Below, one piece after another: positions 24,161 through 32,512 of a DNA stretch of 64,000 bases. Each line of letters begins with the position of its first letter. Position 1 is the stretch's first letter. Location of the stretch: NCBI RefSeq assembly GCF_015751785.1, contig NZ_JADOTY010000001.1, forward strand, positions 2,542,001 to 2,606,000, read 5' to 3'. The notes below the pieces were generated by a model. It made no database searches, was not told the origin of the DNA, and saw nothing but the letters and a program-made list of their open reading frames with translations. The position numbers were made by a program, and so were the translations under genes. This DNA comes from Micromonospora vinacea. GTDB taxonomy: Bacteria; Actinomycetota; Actinomycetes; Mycobacteriales; Micromonosporaceae.

Positions 24161-25209
24161 CGGCGACCACCGGACGCCCCCGGACGTCGACGGTTGGGCG
24201 CTGGGCGACGGCACCCGCGCCGAGCTTCGCGCACCTGGCTCGGCTGAGCGACGACACCGGTCTGTTCGAGCACGCACGGCACGCCATCGTCCGGCGTGAG
24301 CATGGTTACTGCACCGACGACGTGGCCCGTGGCCTGGTGGTCGTCAGCCGTGAGCCGGAGCCGAGCGAGGAACTGCTCCGGCTGGCAGAGCGGTACCTCG
24401 CGTTCCTGACCCACGCGCAGGACGCCGGCGGCGCGTTCCGCAACCGGCTCGGGCACGACCGGCGTTGGGTCGACGCACCAGGGCTCGGCGACTGGTGGGG
24501 TCGAGCTCTGTGGGGCCTGGGCACGGCCGTCGCCCGCAGCCCCGCCCCATGGGTACGCGAGGAGGCGCTTGTCGCCTTCAGCCGGGGCGCCACCCGGCGG
24601 ACGAAGGCCCCGCACACGATGGCCTTCGCCGGTCTGGGCGCGGCGGAGGTGCTCCGTCGTCACCCGGGTCACGTCGCCGCCGCGTCCCTGCTGGCGGACG
24701 CGGCCAGCACCATCGGCCCGCCGGCCTCCGATCGGGGATGGCCGTGGCCACGGCAGGAGTTGACGTACGCCAACGCCGCCCTCGCCGAGGTGGTCATCGC
24801 CGCGAGTCAGCTCCGTGAGGGCGGCCCACCTCTCGATGACGGACTGCGCATGTTGACCTGGCTGCGCGATGTCCAGCTCCGCGATGGGCGGATGTCTGTC
24901 GTACCCGCCGGGGGTTGGCGGCGCGGCGCCGTACGGCTGCACCACGACCAGCAGCCGATCGAGGTGGCCGCCTTCGCCGATGCCTGCGCCACGGCGGCCG
25001 TGGTCACCGGGGACCCGGAGTGGGACGACGGGGTACGGCAGGCGGTCGGGTGGTTCCTCGGCGACAACGACCTCGGCACGCCGATGTGGGATCCGGCGAC
25101 CGGCGGTGGCTACGACGGGCTGACCGCGCACGGGCCCAACCTCAACCAGGGCGCCGAGTCCACCCTCGCGCTCATCTCCACCCTGCAGCACGCCCGGCGG
25201 TGGTCGTGA
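24157..25209 (+). CDS. Predicted (alpha/alpha)-barrel glycan-active protein
   Basis: 350-aa cytoplasmic protein. Repeated helical pairs with aromatic/acidic loops (HGYCTDDVARGLVVV, GLGDWWGRALWGLGTAV, ELTYANAALAEVVIA, HHDQQPIEVAAFADAC, GGGYDGLTAHGPNLNQGAES) look like an alpha/alpha toroid as in epimerases or GH families that act on disaccharides. Homologues are usually annotated only as glycosyltransferase-associated. The GTG at 24157 overlaps the upstream stop (GTGA), and its own TGA overlaps the GH130 start the same way. Its place between GT4 and GH130 genes argues for a role in trimming or remodelling the same glycan. No catalytic pair can be assigned with confidence. Confidence 0.75.
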   Translation: MTATTGRPRTSTVGRWATAPAPSFAHLARLSDDTGLFEHARHAIVRREHGYCTDDVARGLVVVSREPEPSEELLRLAERYLAFLTHAQDAGGAFRNRLGHDRRWVDAPGLGDWWGRALWGLGTAVARSPAPWVREEALVAFSRGATRRTKAPHTMAFAGLGAAEVLRRHPGHVAAASLLADAASTIGPPASDRGWPWPRQELTYANAALAEVVIAASQLREGGPPLDDGLRMLTWLRDVQLRDGRMSVVPAGGWRRGAVRLHHDQQPIEVAAFADACATAAVVTGDPEWDDGVRQAVGWFLGDNDLGTPMWDPATGGGYDGLTAHGPNLNQGAESTLALISTLQHARRWS

Positions 25210-26696
25210 CAGGGGGTCTGGCCGTCCGGCAGGACGTCACCCTCACCCCGGATCCGCGCCGCGTCATCGTCAAGCTCTTCGTTCCGGGTGAGGACGCCGC
25301 TGTGGTGCGGACCCGCGCGCAGGCGCTCATCGACCGGGTCGCGCACCTCGACGACGAGGAGACCGCCCGGCTGCTGCGGGACACCCTCGACCGGTTCGGC
25401 GCCCGGCACCGCGACCTGGCCGGTACCTTCCACCACCACTACGACCTGGTCCGGCACCGCGCCGCGCGGGCCCGGGATCTCTCGCCGAACAGCCGGCTGC
25501 TGGTCGGCGCCTACTTCAGCCACGAGTACGCCGTCGAGGCCGCCGCCCTGTGCAACCCGTCGATGGTGGTCCACCCGGACCAGACCGATCTCGGCCCGGG
25601 GCAGCTGCGCGTCGCTGTCAGCCTGCGCCAGGTCGGGGAGGGGCACGTGTCCTCGATCGGGTTCGCCTCGGCGATCGTCGGTCCGGGGGAACAGCTCACG
25701 ATCGCCGACCGGTCCGGGCCGCTGGCCGTCGGGCAGCGGACGGGCGTACGGCACCGTCGGGACCTGCTCGTCGCCGGCCTGGCCGAGGAGAACTGCGACA
25801 ACGAGGTCGCGGCCACCGTGCTGGACGCGTTGCCCGAGTGGTACGACGAGGCCGCCTTCGAGCGGGTGCTCGGCAACCTGCCACCCGATCTGCTCTCCCG
25901 CAGCACCGGGTTGGGGACCGTCGAACAACTGCGTCGTACCAACGCCGGTAGCTACGCCACTGCCTTCCCCGCGGACACGGACCTGCATCAACGGGTGCTC
26001 TGGCCGGCCACCCCGGCGGAGAGCAACGGCATGGAGGACGCCCGGTTCGTCCGCTTCGTCGATGAATCCGGGCCGGTGTACCGGGCCACCTACACCGCCT
26101 ACGACGGTAGAAACATCGCCACCCGGGCGCTGACCAGCGCCGACCTGCGCCAGTTCGAGATGACCCCGATGCGCGGGCCGGGTGCCCGGAACAAGGGGCT
26201 GGCGCTGTTCCCGCGTACCGTCGGCGGCCGGCACCTGGCACTGTGCCGTGCCGACGGCGAGACCATCGGCCTGACCGCCCTGGACGGCGAGAGCCGCTGG
26301 CAGGCACCGACCCCGTTGCACGCACCGGGCGAGAGCTGGGAGTTGATCCAGGTCGGCAACTGCGGATCACCGATCGAGACCGACGTCGGCTGGCTCGTGC
26401 TCACCCACGGTGTCGGGCCGATGCGTCGGTACGCGATCGGTGCGCTCCTGCTCGACCTGCACACGCCGGAGCGGGTCGTCGCCCACCTGCCCGGCGCGCT
26501 TCTCGCACCCGACGAGAACGACCGGGACGGGTACGTGCCGAACGTCGTCTACTCCTGCGGTGCGCTCGTGCACGACGGTGAGCTGTGGATGCCGTACGGG
26601 GCGAGTGACGCCCGAGTGGGATTCGCCACCGTGCCGCTCTCCGCGCTCCTCGGCGCGATGGTCGGGGCTGGCGGAGAATGCCCTGGGGCGGGGTAG
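25206..26696 (+). CDS. GH130-family beta-mannoside phosphorylase/hydrolase
   Basis: 496-aa five-bladed propeller enzyme of GH130, whose characterised members phosphorolyse or hydrolyse beta-1,2- or beta-1,4-mannosides. Key parts: an N-terminal helical extension (residues 1-120), SRLLVGAYFSHEYAVEAAAL, the catalytic-Asp segment ESNGMEDARFVRF, and the phosphate/sugar loop VGNCGSPIETDVGWLVLTHGVGPMRRYAIGA. The long N-terminus places it with the larger GH130 proteins. The GTG start overlaps the previous stop. With two GT4 enzymes in one operon it could turn over an internal mannan or help make one by reverse phosphorolysis; which of these is not decided by sequence. Confidence 0.88.
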   Translation: MTGGLAVRQDVTLTPDPRRVIVKLFVPGEDAAVVRTRAQALIDRVAHLDDEETARLLRDTLDRFGARHRDLAGTFHHHYDLVRHRAARARDLSPNSRLLVGAYFSHEYAVEAAALCNPSMVVHPDQTDLGPGQLRVAVSLRQVGEGHVSSIGFASAIVGPGEQLTIADRSGPLAVGQRTGVRHRRDLLVAGLAEENCDNEVAATVLDALPEWYDEAAFERVLGNLPPDLLSRSTGLGTVEQLRRTNAGSYATAFPADTDLHQRVLWPATPAESNGMEDARFVRFVDESGPVYRATYTAYDGRNIATRALTSADLRQFEMTPMRGPGARNKGLALFPRTVGGRHLALCRADGETIGLTALDGESRWQAPTPLHAPGESWELIQVGNCGSPIETDVGWLVLTHGVGPMRRYAIGALLLDLHTPERVVAHLPGALLAPDENDRDGYVPNVVYSCGALVHDGELWMPYGASDARVGFATVPLSALLGAMVGAGGECPGAG

Positions 26697-26725
26697 CCTC
26701 ACCGCTGGACAGGGGGAGGTGGAGC

Positions 26726-27943
26726 GTGGCCGACGTCGGCGAGGTGGTTCGTTGGTTGCAGCTCAACGCGCCCCGGGGTGGCCCGGACGAGGTATCGCAG
26801 TTGGTGGCCCAGGCGGCCCCCGCGATCGACGCCAGCGAGATCGTGATCTATCTGGCCGACTACACGCAGACCCTGCTCGTGCCGCTGCTCGGCGCGGGTC
26901 TCGACCGGGACCAGTTGCCGATCGAGACGACGCTCGCCGGCCGGGCCTTCACCACCCTCGACATCCAGCGCGCACCCGACAGCCCCGACCGGGTGTGGGT
27001 GCCACTGCTGCTCGGGTGTGAGCGGATGGGCGTACTGGAGATCGTCTCGCCGGCCGCCGCCGACGAGACGATGGACGGCGTGGCCTGGGAGGTGGCGGTC
27101 AACGTCGCCCAGATCCTGGTCAACCGCCGGCTCTACGGTGACGTGGTCGAGCGGATGCGGCGGCGGATGCCGATGCAGGTCGCGGCCGAGATCGTCTGGG
27201 GTCTGCTCCCACCGCTGACCTTCGCCACCGACGACCTGGTGGTCACCGCCATCCTCGAACCGTGCTACGACGTCGGCGGCGACATCTTCGACTACGCGTT
27301 GAACGACGATGTGCTCAGCGTGGGGCTCTTCGACACCTGTGGGCACGGCATCAAGGCGAGCACCCTCGCCTCGCTGGTGGTCAGCGCGTACCGCAACGCC
27401 CGTCGGTGTGGCCTCGACCTGGTCGACACGGCGATCAGCATCGACCGCTGGGTGCGGTCCGAGCACCCGAACTTCTTCGCGACCGGGTTGCTCATCGAGC
27501 TGGACCGCCAGACCGGCCGGCTCAGCATGATCAACGCGGGGCATCCCGGTGCGATGTTGCTGCGCGACGGCAAGGCCGTTCGGGAGCTTCCGGGGCCGAC
27601 AGCGCTGCCGCTCGGCCTGGGCCACCTCTCCCCGCGCCGTCCGCGGGTGCACGTGGAGAATCTGCACCCGGGTGACCGCATCCTCGCCTACACCGACGGC
27701 ATCACCGACGCCCGTAGCGCGGAGGGGGAGCAGTTCGGGCTGGACCGGCTCGTCGACTTCGTCAACCGTGCCCTCAACGACGGGTTGCCCAGCCCGGAGA
27801 CGATGCGTCGGCTGGTCCGCGCGGTCGTCGGCTACCAGGACGCCCAGCTCGACGACGACGCGACGGCCCTCTTCGTGGAGTGGCGGCCACCGCACCTGCC
27901 GCTCGCTCACCTCCGCGATCTCGCCGCTGGCACCGGACCCTGA
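26726..27943 (+). CDS. GAF-SpoIIE (PP2C) protein serine phosphatase
   Basis: 405-aa cytoplasmic phosphatase. An N-terminal GAF-like sensor (about 15-140, IVIYLADYTQTLLVPLLGAG ... VWVPLLLGCERMGVLEIV) is linked to a SpoIIE PP2C domain (about 160-390) with metal-binding Asp in YDVGGDIFDYAL, GLFDTCGHGIKASTLASLVV, INAGHPGAMLLRDGK, LAYTDGITDARSAEGEQFG and DDDATALF. Such proteins dephosphorylate anti-sigma antagonists in SigB-type partner switching; a SigB-type sigma lies 1.1 kb away (29084-29884). The GTG at 26726 has GGAGG 6 nt upstream. It may be cotranscribed with the glycan operon (29-bp gap). Confidence 0.92.
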   Translation: MADVGEVVRWLQLNAPRGGPDEVSQLVAQAAPAIDASEIVIYLADYTQTLLVPLLGAGLDRDQLPIETTLAGRAFTTLDIQRAPDSPDRVWVPLLLGCERMGVLEIVSPAAADETMDGVAWEVAVNVAQILVNRRLYGDVVERMRRRMPMQVAAEIVWGLLPPLTFATDDLVVTAILEPCYDVGGDIFDYALNDDVLSVGLFDTCGHGIKASTLASLVVSAYRNARRCGLDLVDTAISIDRWVRSEHPNFFATGLLIELDRQTGRLSMINAGHPGAMLLRDGKAVRELPGPTALPLGLGHLSPRRPRVHVENLHPGDRILAYTDGITDARSAEGEQFGLDRLVDFVNRALNDGLPSPETMRRLVRAVVGYQDAQLDDDATALFVEWRPPHLPLAHLRDLAAGTGP

Positions 27944-27959
27944 CCGCGCAGTGGGATTT

Positions 27960-27974
27960 TGCACTCGCAGTGCA
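27960..27974. promoter_or_regulatory. Palindrome TGCACTCGCAGTGCA
   Basis: A perfect 6-bp dyad with 3-bp spacer, 25 bp upstream of the DUF2855 -10 box (about the -35 position). It is a candidate operator; the regulator is unknown. Confidence 0.45.
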
Positions 27975-27998
27975 CTTGTCTCCGATTGCGGGGCTGTC

Positions 27999-28004
27999 TA
28001 GCGT
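27999..28004 (+). promoter_or_regulatory. Leaderless -10 box (TAGCGT-N6-ATG)
   Basis: TAGCGT ends 6 nt before the DUF2855 ATG and no ribosome site is present. Confidence 0.5.
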
Positions 28005-28010
28005 CACCTC

Positions 28011-29078
28011 ATGGCTGACTCATGGACCTTCGCCGTGGCGCGTGACGACCTCGGGCAGACCACGCTCGTCGATGGCTCCGCCCCCACCCTGACCGAGGGC
28101 GAGGCGCTGCTGCGGGTGGACCGCGTCGGCCTCACCGCCAACAACGTGACCTACGCGGTGCTCGGCGACTCGATGCGCTACTGGCAGTTCTTTCCGCCGG
28201 CGGCCCAGGGGCTCGGGCCGCGGTGGGGCCTTCCGCCGCTCTGGGGCTTCGCCGAGGTGGTCGGCTCGACGGTGGCGGGGGTCGAGGTGGGGCAACGGAT
28301 CTACGGCTACCTTCCGCCGGCCGGTCACCTCGTGGTGCGGCCGGACCGGGTGGACGCGTCCGGGTTCCGCGAGGCGAGCCCGCACCGGGCCGAGCTGCCC
28401 TCGCCGTACAACGCGTACCGGTCTACCACGGGCGACCCGGCGTACCAGCGTGACCAGGAGGATCTGCTGATCCTGTTCCGGCCGCTGTTCTTCACCTCGT
28501 TCATGCTGGCCGACCAGGTGGTCGACAACGACTTCTACGGTGCCGAGGCCCTGCTGCTGTCGTCCGCGTCGAGCAAGACCGCGTACGCCGCCGCGTTCGA
28601 GCTGCACCGGCGTGGGCCGCGCCTGGTCGGTCTCACCTCACCGGGCAACCTGGCGTTCACCCGGTCGCTCGGCTGCTACGACGAGGTCGTGTCGTACGAC
28701 GACATCGACGCCCTCGACGTGGTCCCGACCGTCTACCTCGACCTGTCCGGCGCGCCCTCGACCCGCGCCGCCCTGCGGGGGCGCCTCGGCGACCGGCTCG
28801 TCCGGGACATCGCGGTCGGGCTGACCAACCAGACGCCGAACGCCGACGCCGCGGAGGAGGTGTTCTTCGCGCCGGTGCAGATGCGCAAGCGCGGCCACGA
28901 CTGGGGCCGTGACGGCCTCGACCAGCGGTTCACCGAGGCCTGGCAACGCTTCGCCGCCGTGGTGAGCGGGTGGCTCGACGTGCGGGTGGGTGCCGGGCCG
29001 GCGGCGCTGCAACACGCGTGGCTCGACGTTCTCGCCGGTCGTACGCCGCCGCGGGTGGGCCACGTCGTCCAACTCTGA
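28011..29078 (+). CDS. DUF2855 family protein (MDR-like)
   Basis: 355-aa protein of the DUF2855 family, which resembles medium-chain reductases but lacks zinc ligands. Seen: GEALLRVDRVGLTANNVTYAVLGDSMRYWQFFP (N-domain), WGFAEVVGSTVAGVEVGQRIYGYLPP, FMLADQVVDNDFYGAEALLLSSASSKTAYAAAFEL and a Rossmann-like VGLTSPGNLAFTRSLGCYDEVVSYD. The NADP loop usually written GxGxxG reads SSASSK here. The reaction is unknown for the family. Monocistronic, with a palindrome and leaderless-type promoter; it converges with the SigB-type gene with only 5 bp between stops. Confidence 0.9.
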   Translation: MADSWTFAVARDDLGQTTLVDGSAPTLTEGEALLRVDRVGLTANNVTYAVLGDSMRYWQFFPPAAQGLGPRWGLPPLWGFAEVVGSTVAGVEVGQRIYGYLPPAGHLVVRPDRVDASGFREASPHRAELPSPYNAYRSTTGDPAYQRDQEDLLILFRPLFFTSFMLADQVVDNDFYGAEALLLSSASSKTAYAAAFELHRRGPRLVGLTSPGNLAFTRSLGCYDEVVSYDDIDALDVVPTVYLDLSGAPSTRAALRGRLGDRLVRDIAVGLTNQTPNADAAEEVFFAPVQMRKRGHDWGRDGLDQRFTEAWQRFAAVVSGWLDVRVGAGPAALQHAWLDVLAGRTPPRVGHVVQL

Positions 29079-29083
29079 TCAGC

Positions 29084-29884
29084 TCAGGCGGCGATGTCCG
29101 GAGTGAGCTGGAGGCGCAGCGCGGCAAGCGACCGGGTGATCAGCCGGGACACGTGCATCTGCGAGACGCCGATCCGGTCGGCGATCTGGGCCTGGGTCAG
29201 GTTGCCGTGGAAGCGCAGGCTCAGGATCTGGCGCTCGCGTTCCGGCAGCGTGGCGAGGGCCGGACCGAGGGCGACCCGGATCTCGACGAGATCGAACGCG
29301 CGGTCGTCGTCGCCGAGGGTGTCCCCGAGCTCCCGGCTGCCGTCAGCCCCGGTCGGGGTGGACAGCGACGTGGCCCGGTAGGCGCGCGCACCCTCCAACC
29401 CTTCCAGGACGGTCTCCTCGGACACGTCGAGGTAGGACGCGATGTCGGCGACTGTCGGCGAGCGGCCGAGGTTCTGGGTCAGGGCGCTGTTCGCCGCGGT
29501 GATCGACAGGCGCAGCTCCTGGAGGCGACGGGGGACGCGCACCGCCCAGGTGCGGTCCCGGAAGTACCGCTTGATCTCGCCGATGATTGTGGGAATGGCG
29601 TACCCGCTGAAGTCGACACCCCGGTCGTGGTCGAAGTTGTCCACGGCCTTGATGAGGCCGACGCAGGCGGTCTGGGTCAGGTCGTCGTCGGAAGCGCCGC
29701 GTCCGCCGTAGCGGCGGGCCAGGTGCCGGGCCAGCGGCAACCACGCCTCGATGGCGCGGTCCCGCACTGCCGGGCGGCGGGGGTCGTCCGCCGGGGTCGC
29801 CGCCAGGGCGGCGAGGAGGTCGTCCGGGCTCTGCTCGCTGATCCGCTGATCGGTGCTGGTGGCGTTGTCGACGATGGTGGCCAT
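29084..29884 (-). CDS. SigB/SigF-type RNA polymerase sigma factor
   Basis: 266-aa stress-type sigma factor. Region 2 is LARRYGGRGASDDDLTQTACVGLIKAVDNFDHDRGVDFSGYA / IIGEIKRYFRDRTWAVRVPRR, region 3 is LGRSPTVADIASYLDVSEETVLEG, and region 4 is LPERERQILSLRFHGNLTQAQIADRIGVSQMHVSRLITRSL. The ATG at 29884 (AAGGA upstream) is chosen because the frame before it is low complexity. No anti-sigma gene is adjacent, but the GAF-SpoIIE phosphatase at 26726 is a plausible member of the same switch. It is divergent from the ECF-fusion operon, with a small ORF between. Confidence 0.95.
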   Translation of the reverse strand: MATIVDNATSTDQRISEQSPDDLLAALAATPADDPRRPAVRDRAIEAWLPLARHLARRYGGRGASDDDLTQTACVGLIKAVDNFDHDRGVDFSGYAIPTIIGEIKRYFRDRTWAVRVPRRLQELRLSITAANSALTQNLGRSPTVADIASYLDVSEETVLEGLEGARAYRATSLSTPTGADGSRELGDTLGDDDRAFDLVEIRVALGPALATLPERERQILSLRFHGNLTQAQIADRIGVSQMHVSRLITRSLAALRLQLTPDIAA

Positions 29885-30113
29885 GTGGGTGGTCCTTCCC
29901 GCAGGCCCGTCGATCGAGTCGACCGGAAGAGTCTCCGAACCGGCTGTCGCCGGGGCGCACGTACGGGCGAAGGTGCGCTGTCGCAAGGCCACGAGCACGG
30001 GCCTCGCCACCGCGTCATGTCGTTCACTTGATGACCCGGACACTACCCGAAAGACCGACTATTTCCTAGCCGAAAGTATGAGGCTAGGCGTTTGGAGAGG
30101 GAGCGGGCGGGGA

Positions 30114-30299
30114 TCAGCCGCGCTGGTCCGATGCGTCGACAGTGGTCGCGGCCGGCTGGGCCGGCTTCACCGCGAACGGGTGACGCAGTTGCCGCATGGC
30201 CTCCTCGCTGCTGTCGAAGGTCACCGCCGGTCCGTCCAGCCCGTCGCCGTTCGACGTGGCGAGGAACAGGGCGGGTCGACCACTGTCGTTCGATGTCAT
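30114..30299 (-). CDS. Small hypothetical protein (61 aa)
   Basis: MTSNDSGRPALFLATSNGDG ... TVDASDQRG. A polar, acidic 61-aa product with no membrane segment or known motif; balanced composition (VTFDSSEEAMRQLRHPFAV) rather than the Arg/Pro-rich look of shadow frames. AGGAT lies upstream of the ATG. It reads toward the SigB-type gene (230 bp away). I do not recognise it; it could be a stress-regulon small protein or a chance frame. Confidence 0.4.
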   Translation of the reverse strand: MTSNDSGRPALFLATSNGDGLDGPAVTFDSSEEAMRQLRHPFAVKPAQPAATTVDASDQRG

Positions 30300-30620
30300 G
30301 CAGGGATCCTGTCTCTACTGAAGGGGTGCGTCTGGGGCCTCGGCAACGTCGGCCGTGCGACCTGGTGACGCTTCGGCGCACACGCTGGCGCCCGAATGCT
30401 GGTGTCCTGTGCACGGGCGAACGCCCGGCGACACCGACACCCCGCACCATACCCGGCGCCGCCACCACATATGCGCCGCCGACGGACCCGCCTCGCTTGT
30501 GGCGAACCGGTCGCCCGGGAATTCTGTAATCCCCCCCGCTGCCGCGAGTCTCCGATCTTGAGGGCGGTCAGCACACCCAGCGTGGGCGCCGCGCGGATGA
30601 GCACCCAAGGAGTGAGACCC
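30300..30620. other. 321-bp intergenic region upstream of ECF fusion gene
   Basis: No gene seen. It must hold the promoters of the small ORF and of the ECF-fusion operon; I could not fix a -35/-10 pair. AAGGAG at 30607-30612 is the ribosome site for the gene at 30621. Confidence 0.5.
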
Positions 30621-32498
30621 ATGTCGTCAGCCGGTCGAGCACTGCCCGATGTCGGGTTGGTCGTCGCGGCCCGGCAGGGCGACCAGCGCGCTCTCGACGA
30701 CGTCGTCGCGGCCTCGCTCCCGCTGGTCTACAACATCGTCGGGCGTGCGCTGCGCGGGCACGCCGACGTCGACGACGTGGTCCAGGAGACGTTGGTACGG
30801 GTGATCCGGTACCTGCCCGCGCTCAACGACCCGGCGGCATACCGGTCCTGGCTGGTGGCGATCACCATCCGCCAGGTGCGTGACTGGGAGACGCGCCGCC
30901 GCGTCGCGCTCAACCGCGACGCCGGGCTGGACGCGATCCACAACGTGCCCGACCCCGCCTCCGACTTCGCGGGGATGACCATCCTCCGGCTCGGCCTCAC
31001 CGACCAACGACGCGAGGTCGCCGAGGCGACCCGCTGGCTCGACCCGGACGACCAGGAACTGCTCTCGCTGTGGTGGCTGGAGGAGACCGGCGAGATCACC
31101 CGGAACGAGGTCGCCGACGCGCTCGGGTTGTCACCCGGGCACGTCGCGGTGCGGATCCACCGGATGAAGGAGCAGATCCAGAGCGCCCGCGGTGTCGTAC
31201 GCGCGCTCCGCGCCCGCCCTGGCTGCCCGGACCTGGGCGCCGTGACCGCCGAGTGGGACGGCACGCCCAGTTCGCTGTGGCGCAAACGACTGGCTCGACA
31301 CGTCCGCGACTGCGCGTTCTGCGGACGGCTGGGCACCACCCTGCTGCCGATCGACCGGCTGCTCGCCGGTATGCCGTTGCTACCGCTGCCGGCGGGTCTC
31401 GGCGCCCACCTGCCGAACGCGGCCGCCCCGGCAGCCGCCGCGCAGGCGGTCGCGCCGCCGAACCCGACGGCCGGACCCGCCGCCGGCACGACACCACCCG
31501 GCGCCACCGATGCGGGCGGTGGCCAGAGCGTCGTCGACCTCGCGATGAACCGGCCCCGGGGCCTCGTGCCGTCCCTCGCCGCCGGTGTGGCCGCCGCCGT
31601 CGTGGCCATCACCATGGCGGTGGTGATCCAGCCAGACGACCCGTCCGCGCCCTCGTGGGCGGCACCGCCGTCTGCCGCGCCCACCGCCGTCGCCACCCCG
31701 AGCGTCGCGCCCTCGCCGAGCGCACGCCCCTCGTCGAGAGCTCCGGTCGCGCCGGCGGTCAGCTCCACCCGCAAGGGCGTCGGGGTGTGGAACTTCGCCG
31801 GGGCGAGTCAGGCGTTGGCGAACTCGAGGGCTGGCTGGTACTACACCTGGGGCACCCAGCACCCGGGGATCAGCACTCCGCGCGGTGCGACGTTCGTGCC
31901 GATGATCCGCAGCGCGGAGAACGTCACCGCCGATGAGCTGGCCCGGGCCAGGGCCGCCGGGCCGTACCTGCTCACCTTCAATGAGCCGGACATGCCCGAG
32001 CAGGCGAACATGACAGTCGAGCAGGCGTTGGACCTGTGGCCGCAGCTGATGGCGACGGGCAGCAAGCTGGGCAGCCCCGCGGTCGCCTGGGGCGGGCCGG
32101 ACCCGCAGGGTTGGCTGGACAGGTTCATGACCGGCGCCCAGGCCCGCGGCCACCGGGTGGACTTCATCACGCTGCACTGGTTCGGCGCCGACTTCACCAC
32201 CGCCACAGCGGTGGCCCAACTCCGGCAGTACCTCCAGGCCGTCTACCAGCGGTACCGGAAGCCGATCTGGCTGACCGAGTTCGCGTTGATCCGCTTCACC
32301 GGAGGCGGTTCGCAGTTTCCCAGTCAGCAGCAGCAGGCGGCCTTCCTCACGGCGGCCACCGCAATGCTCGGCCAACTCCCCTACCTGCACCGCTACGCCT
32401 GGTTCGGGCTGCCCGCCACCGACAAGGACCGGTCCGGGTTGTTCCGCGACGGAAAAGAGGCGACAGTGGTCGGCCGCGCGTTCCAGGCCGCCCGTTGA
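30621..32498 (+). CDS. ECF sigma factor fused to Zn-motif, membrane anchor and GH128-like glycosidase
   Basis: 625-aa fusion. Sigma region 2 is at about 15-95 (VYNIVGRALRGHADVDDVVQETLVRVIRYL) and region 4 at about 135-190 (EITRNEVADALGLSPGHVAVRIHRMKEQI). Then come an anti-sigma-like zinc motif His227-x3-Cys231-x2-Cys234 (RHVRDCAFC), an Ala/Pro linker, one transmembrane helix (about 315-336, LVPSLAAGVAAAVVAITMAV), an Ala/Ser/Pro stalk, and a GH128/Asl1-like beta-1,3-glucanase domain (385-625) with candidate acid/base Glu455 (TFNEPD) and nucleophile Glu553 (WLTEFAL). It reads as a membrane-spanning one-protein system sensing extracellular glucan and acting on transcription. AAGGAG sits 8 nt before the ATG. 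ECF groups with C-terminal sensory extensions are known; the zinc motif plus glycosidase is the striking part. Confidence 0.9.
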   Translation: MSSAGRALPDVGLVVAARQGDQRALDDVVAASLPLVYNIVGRALRGHADVDDVVQETLVRVIRYLPALNDPAAYRSWLVAITIRQVRDWETRRRVALNRDAGLDAIHNVPDPASDFAGMTILRLGLTDQRREVAEATRWLDPDDQELLSLWWLEETGEITRNEVADALGLSPGHVAVRIHRMKEQIQSARGVVRALRARPGCPDLGAVTAEWDGTPSSLWRKRLARHVRDCAFCGRLGTTLLPIDRLLAGMPLLPLPAGLGAHLPNAAAPAAAAQAVAPPNPTAGPAAGTTPPGATDAGGGQSVVDLAMNRPRGLVPSLAAGVAAAVVAITMAVVIQPDDPSAPSWAAPPSAAPTAVATPSVAPSPSARPSSRAPVAPAVSSTRKGVGVWNFAGASQALANSRAGWYYTWGTQHPGISTPRGATFVPMIRSAENVTADELARARAAGPYLLTFNEPDMPEQANMTVEQALDLWPQLMATGSKLGSPAVAWGGPDPQGWLDRFMTGAQARGHRVDFITLHWFGADFTTATAVAQLRQYLQAVYQRYRKPIWLTEFALIRFTGGGSQFPSQQQQAAFLTAATAMLGQLPYLHRYAWFGLPATDKDRSGLFRDGKEATVVGRAFQAAR

Positions 32499-32512
32499 GC
32501 GGGGACGAACCG

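Noticed and set aside
30510..30560. ECF-type autoregulatory promoter (GGGAAT ... CG) before the ECF fusion gene
   Set aside because: A GGAAT-like -35 exists but no convincing -10 at 16-17 bp spacing.
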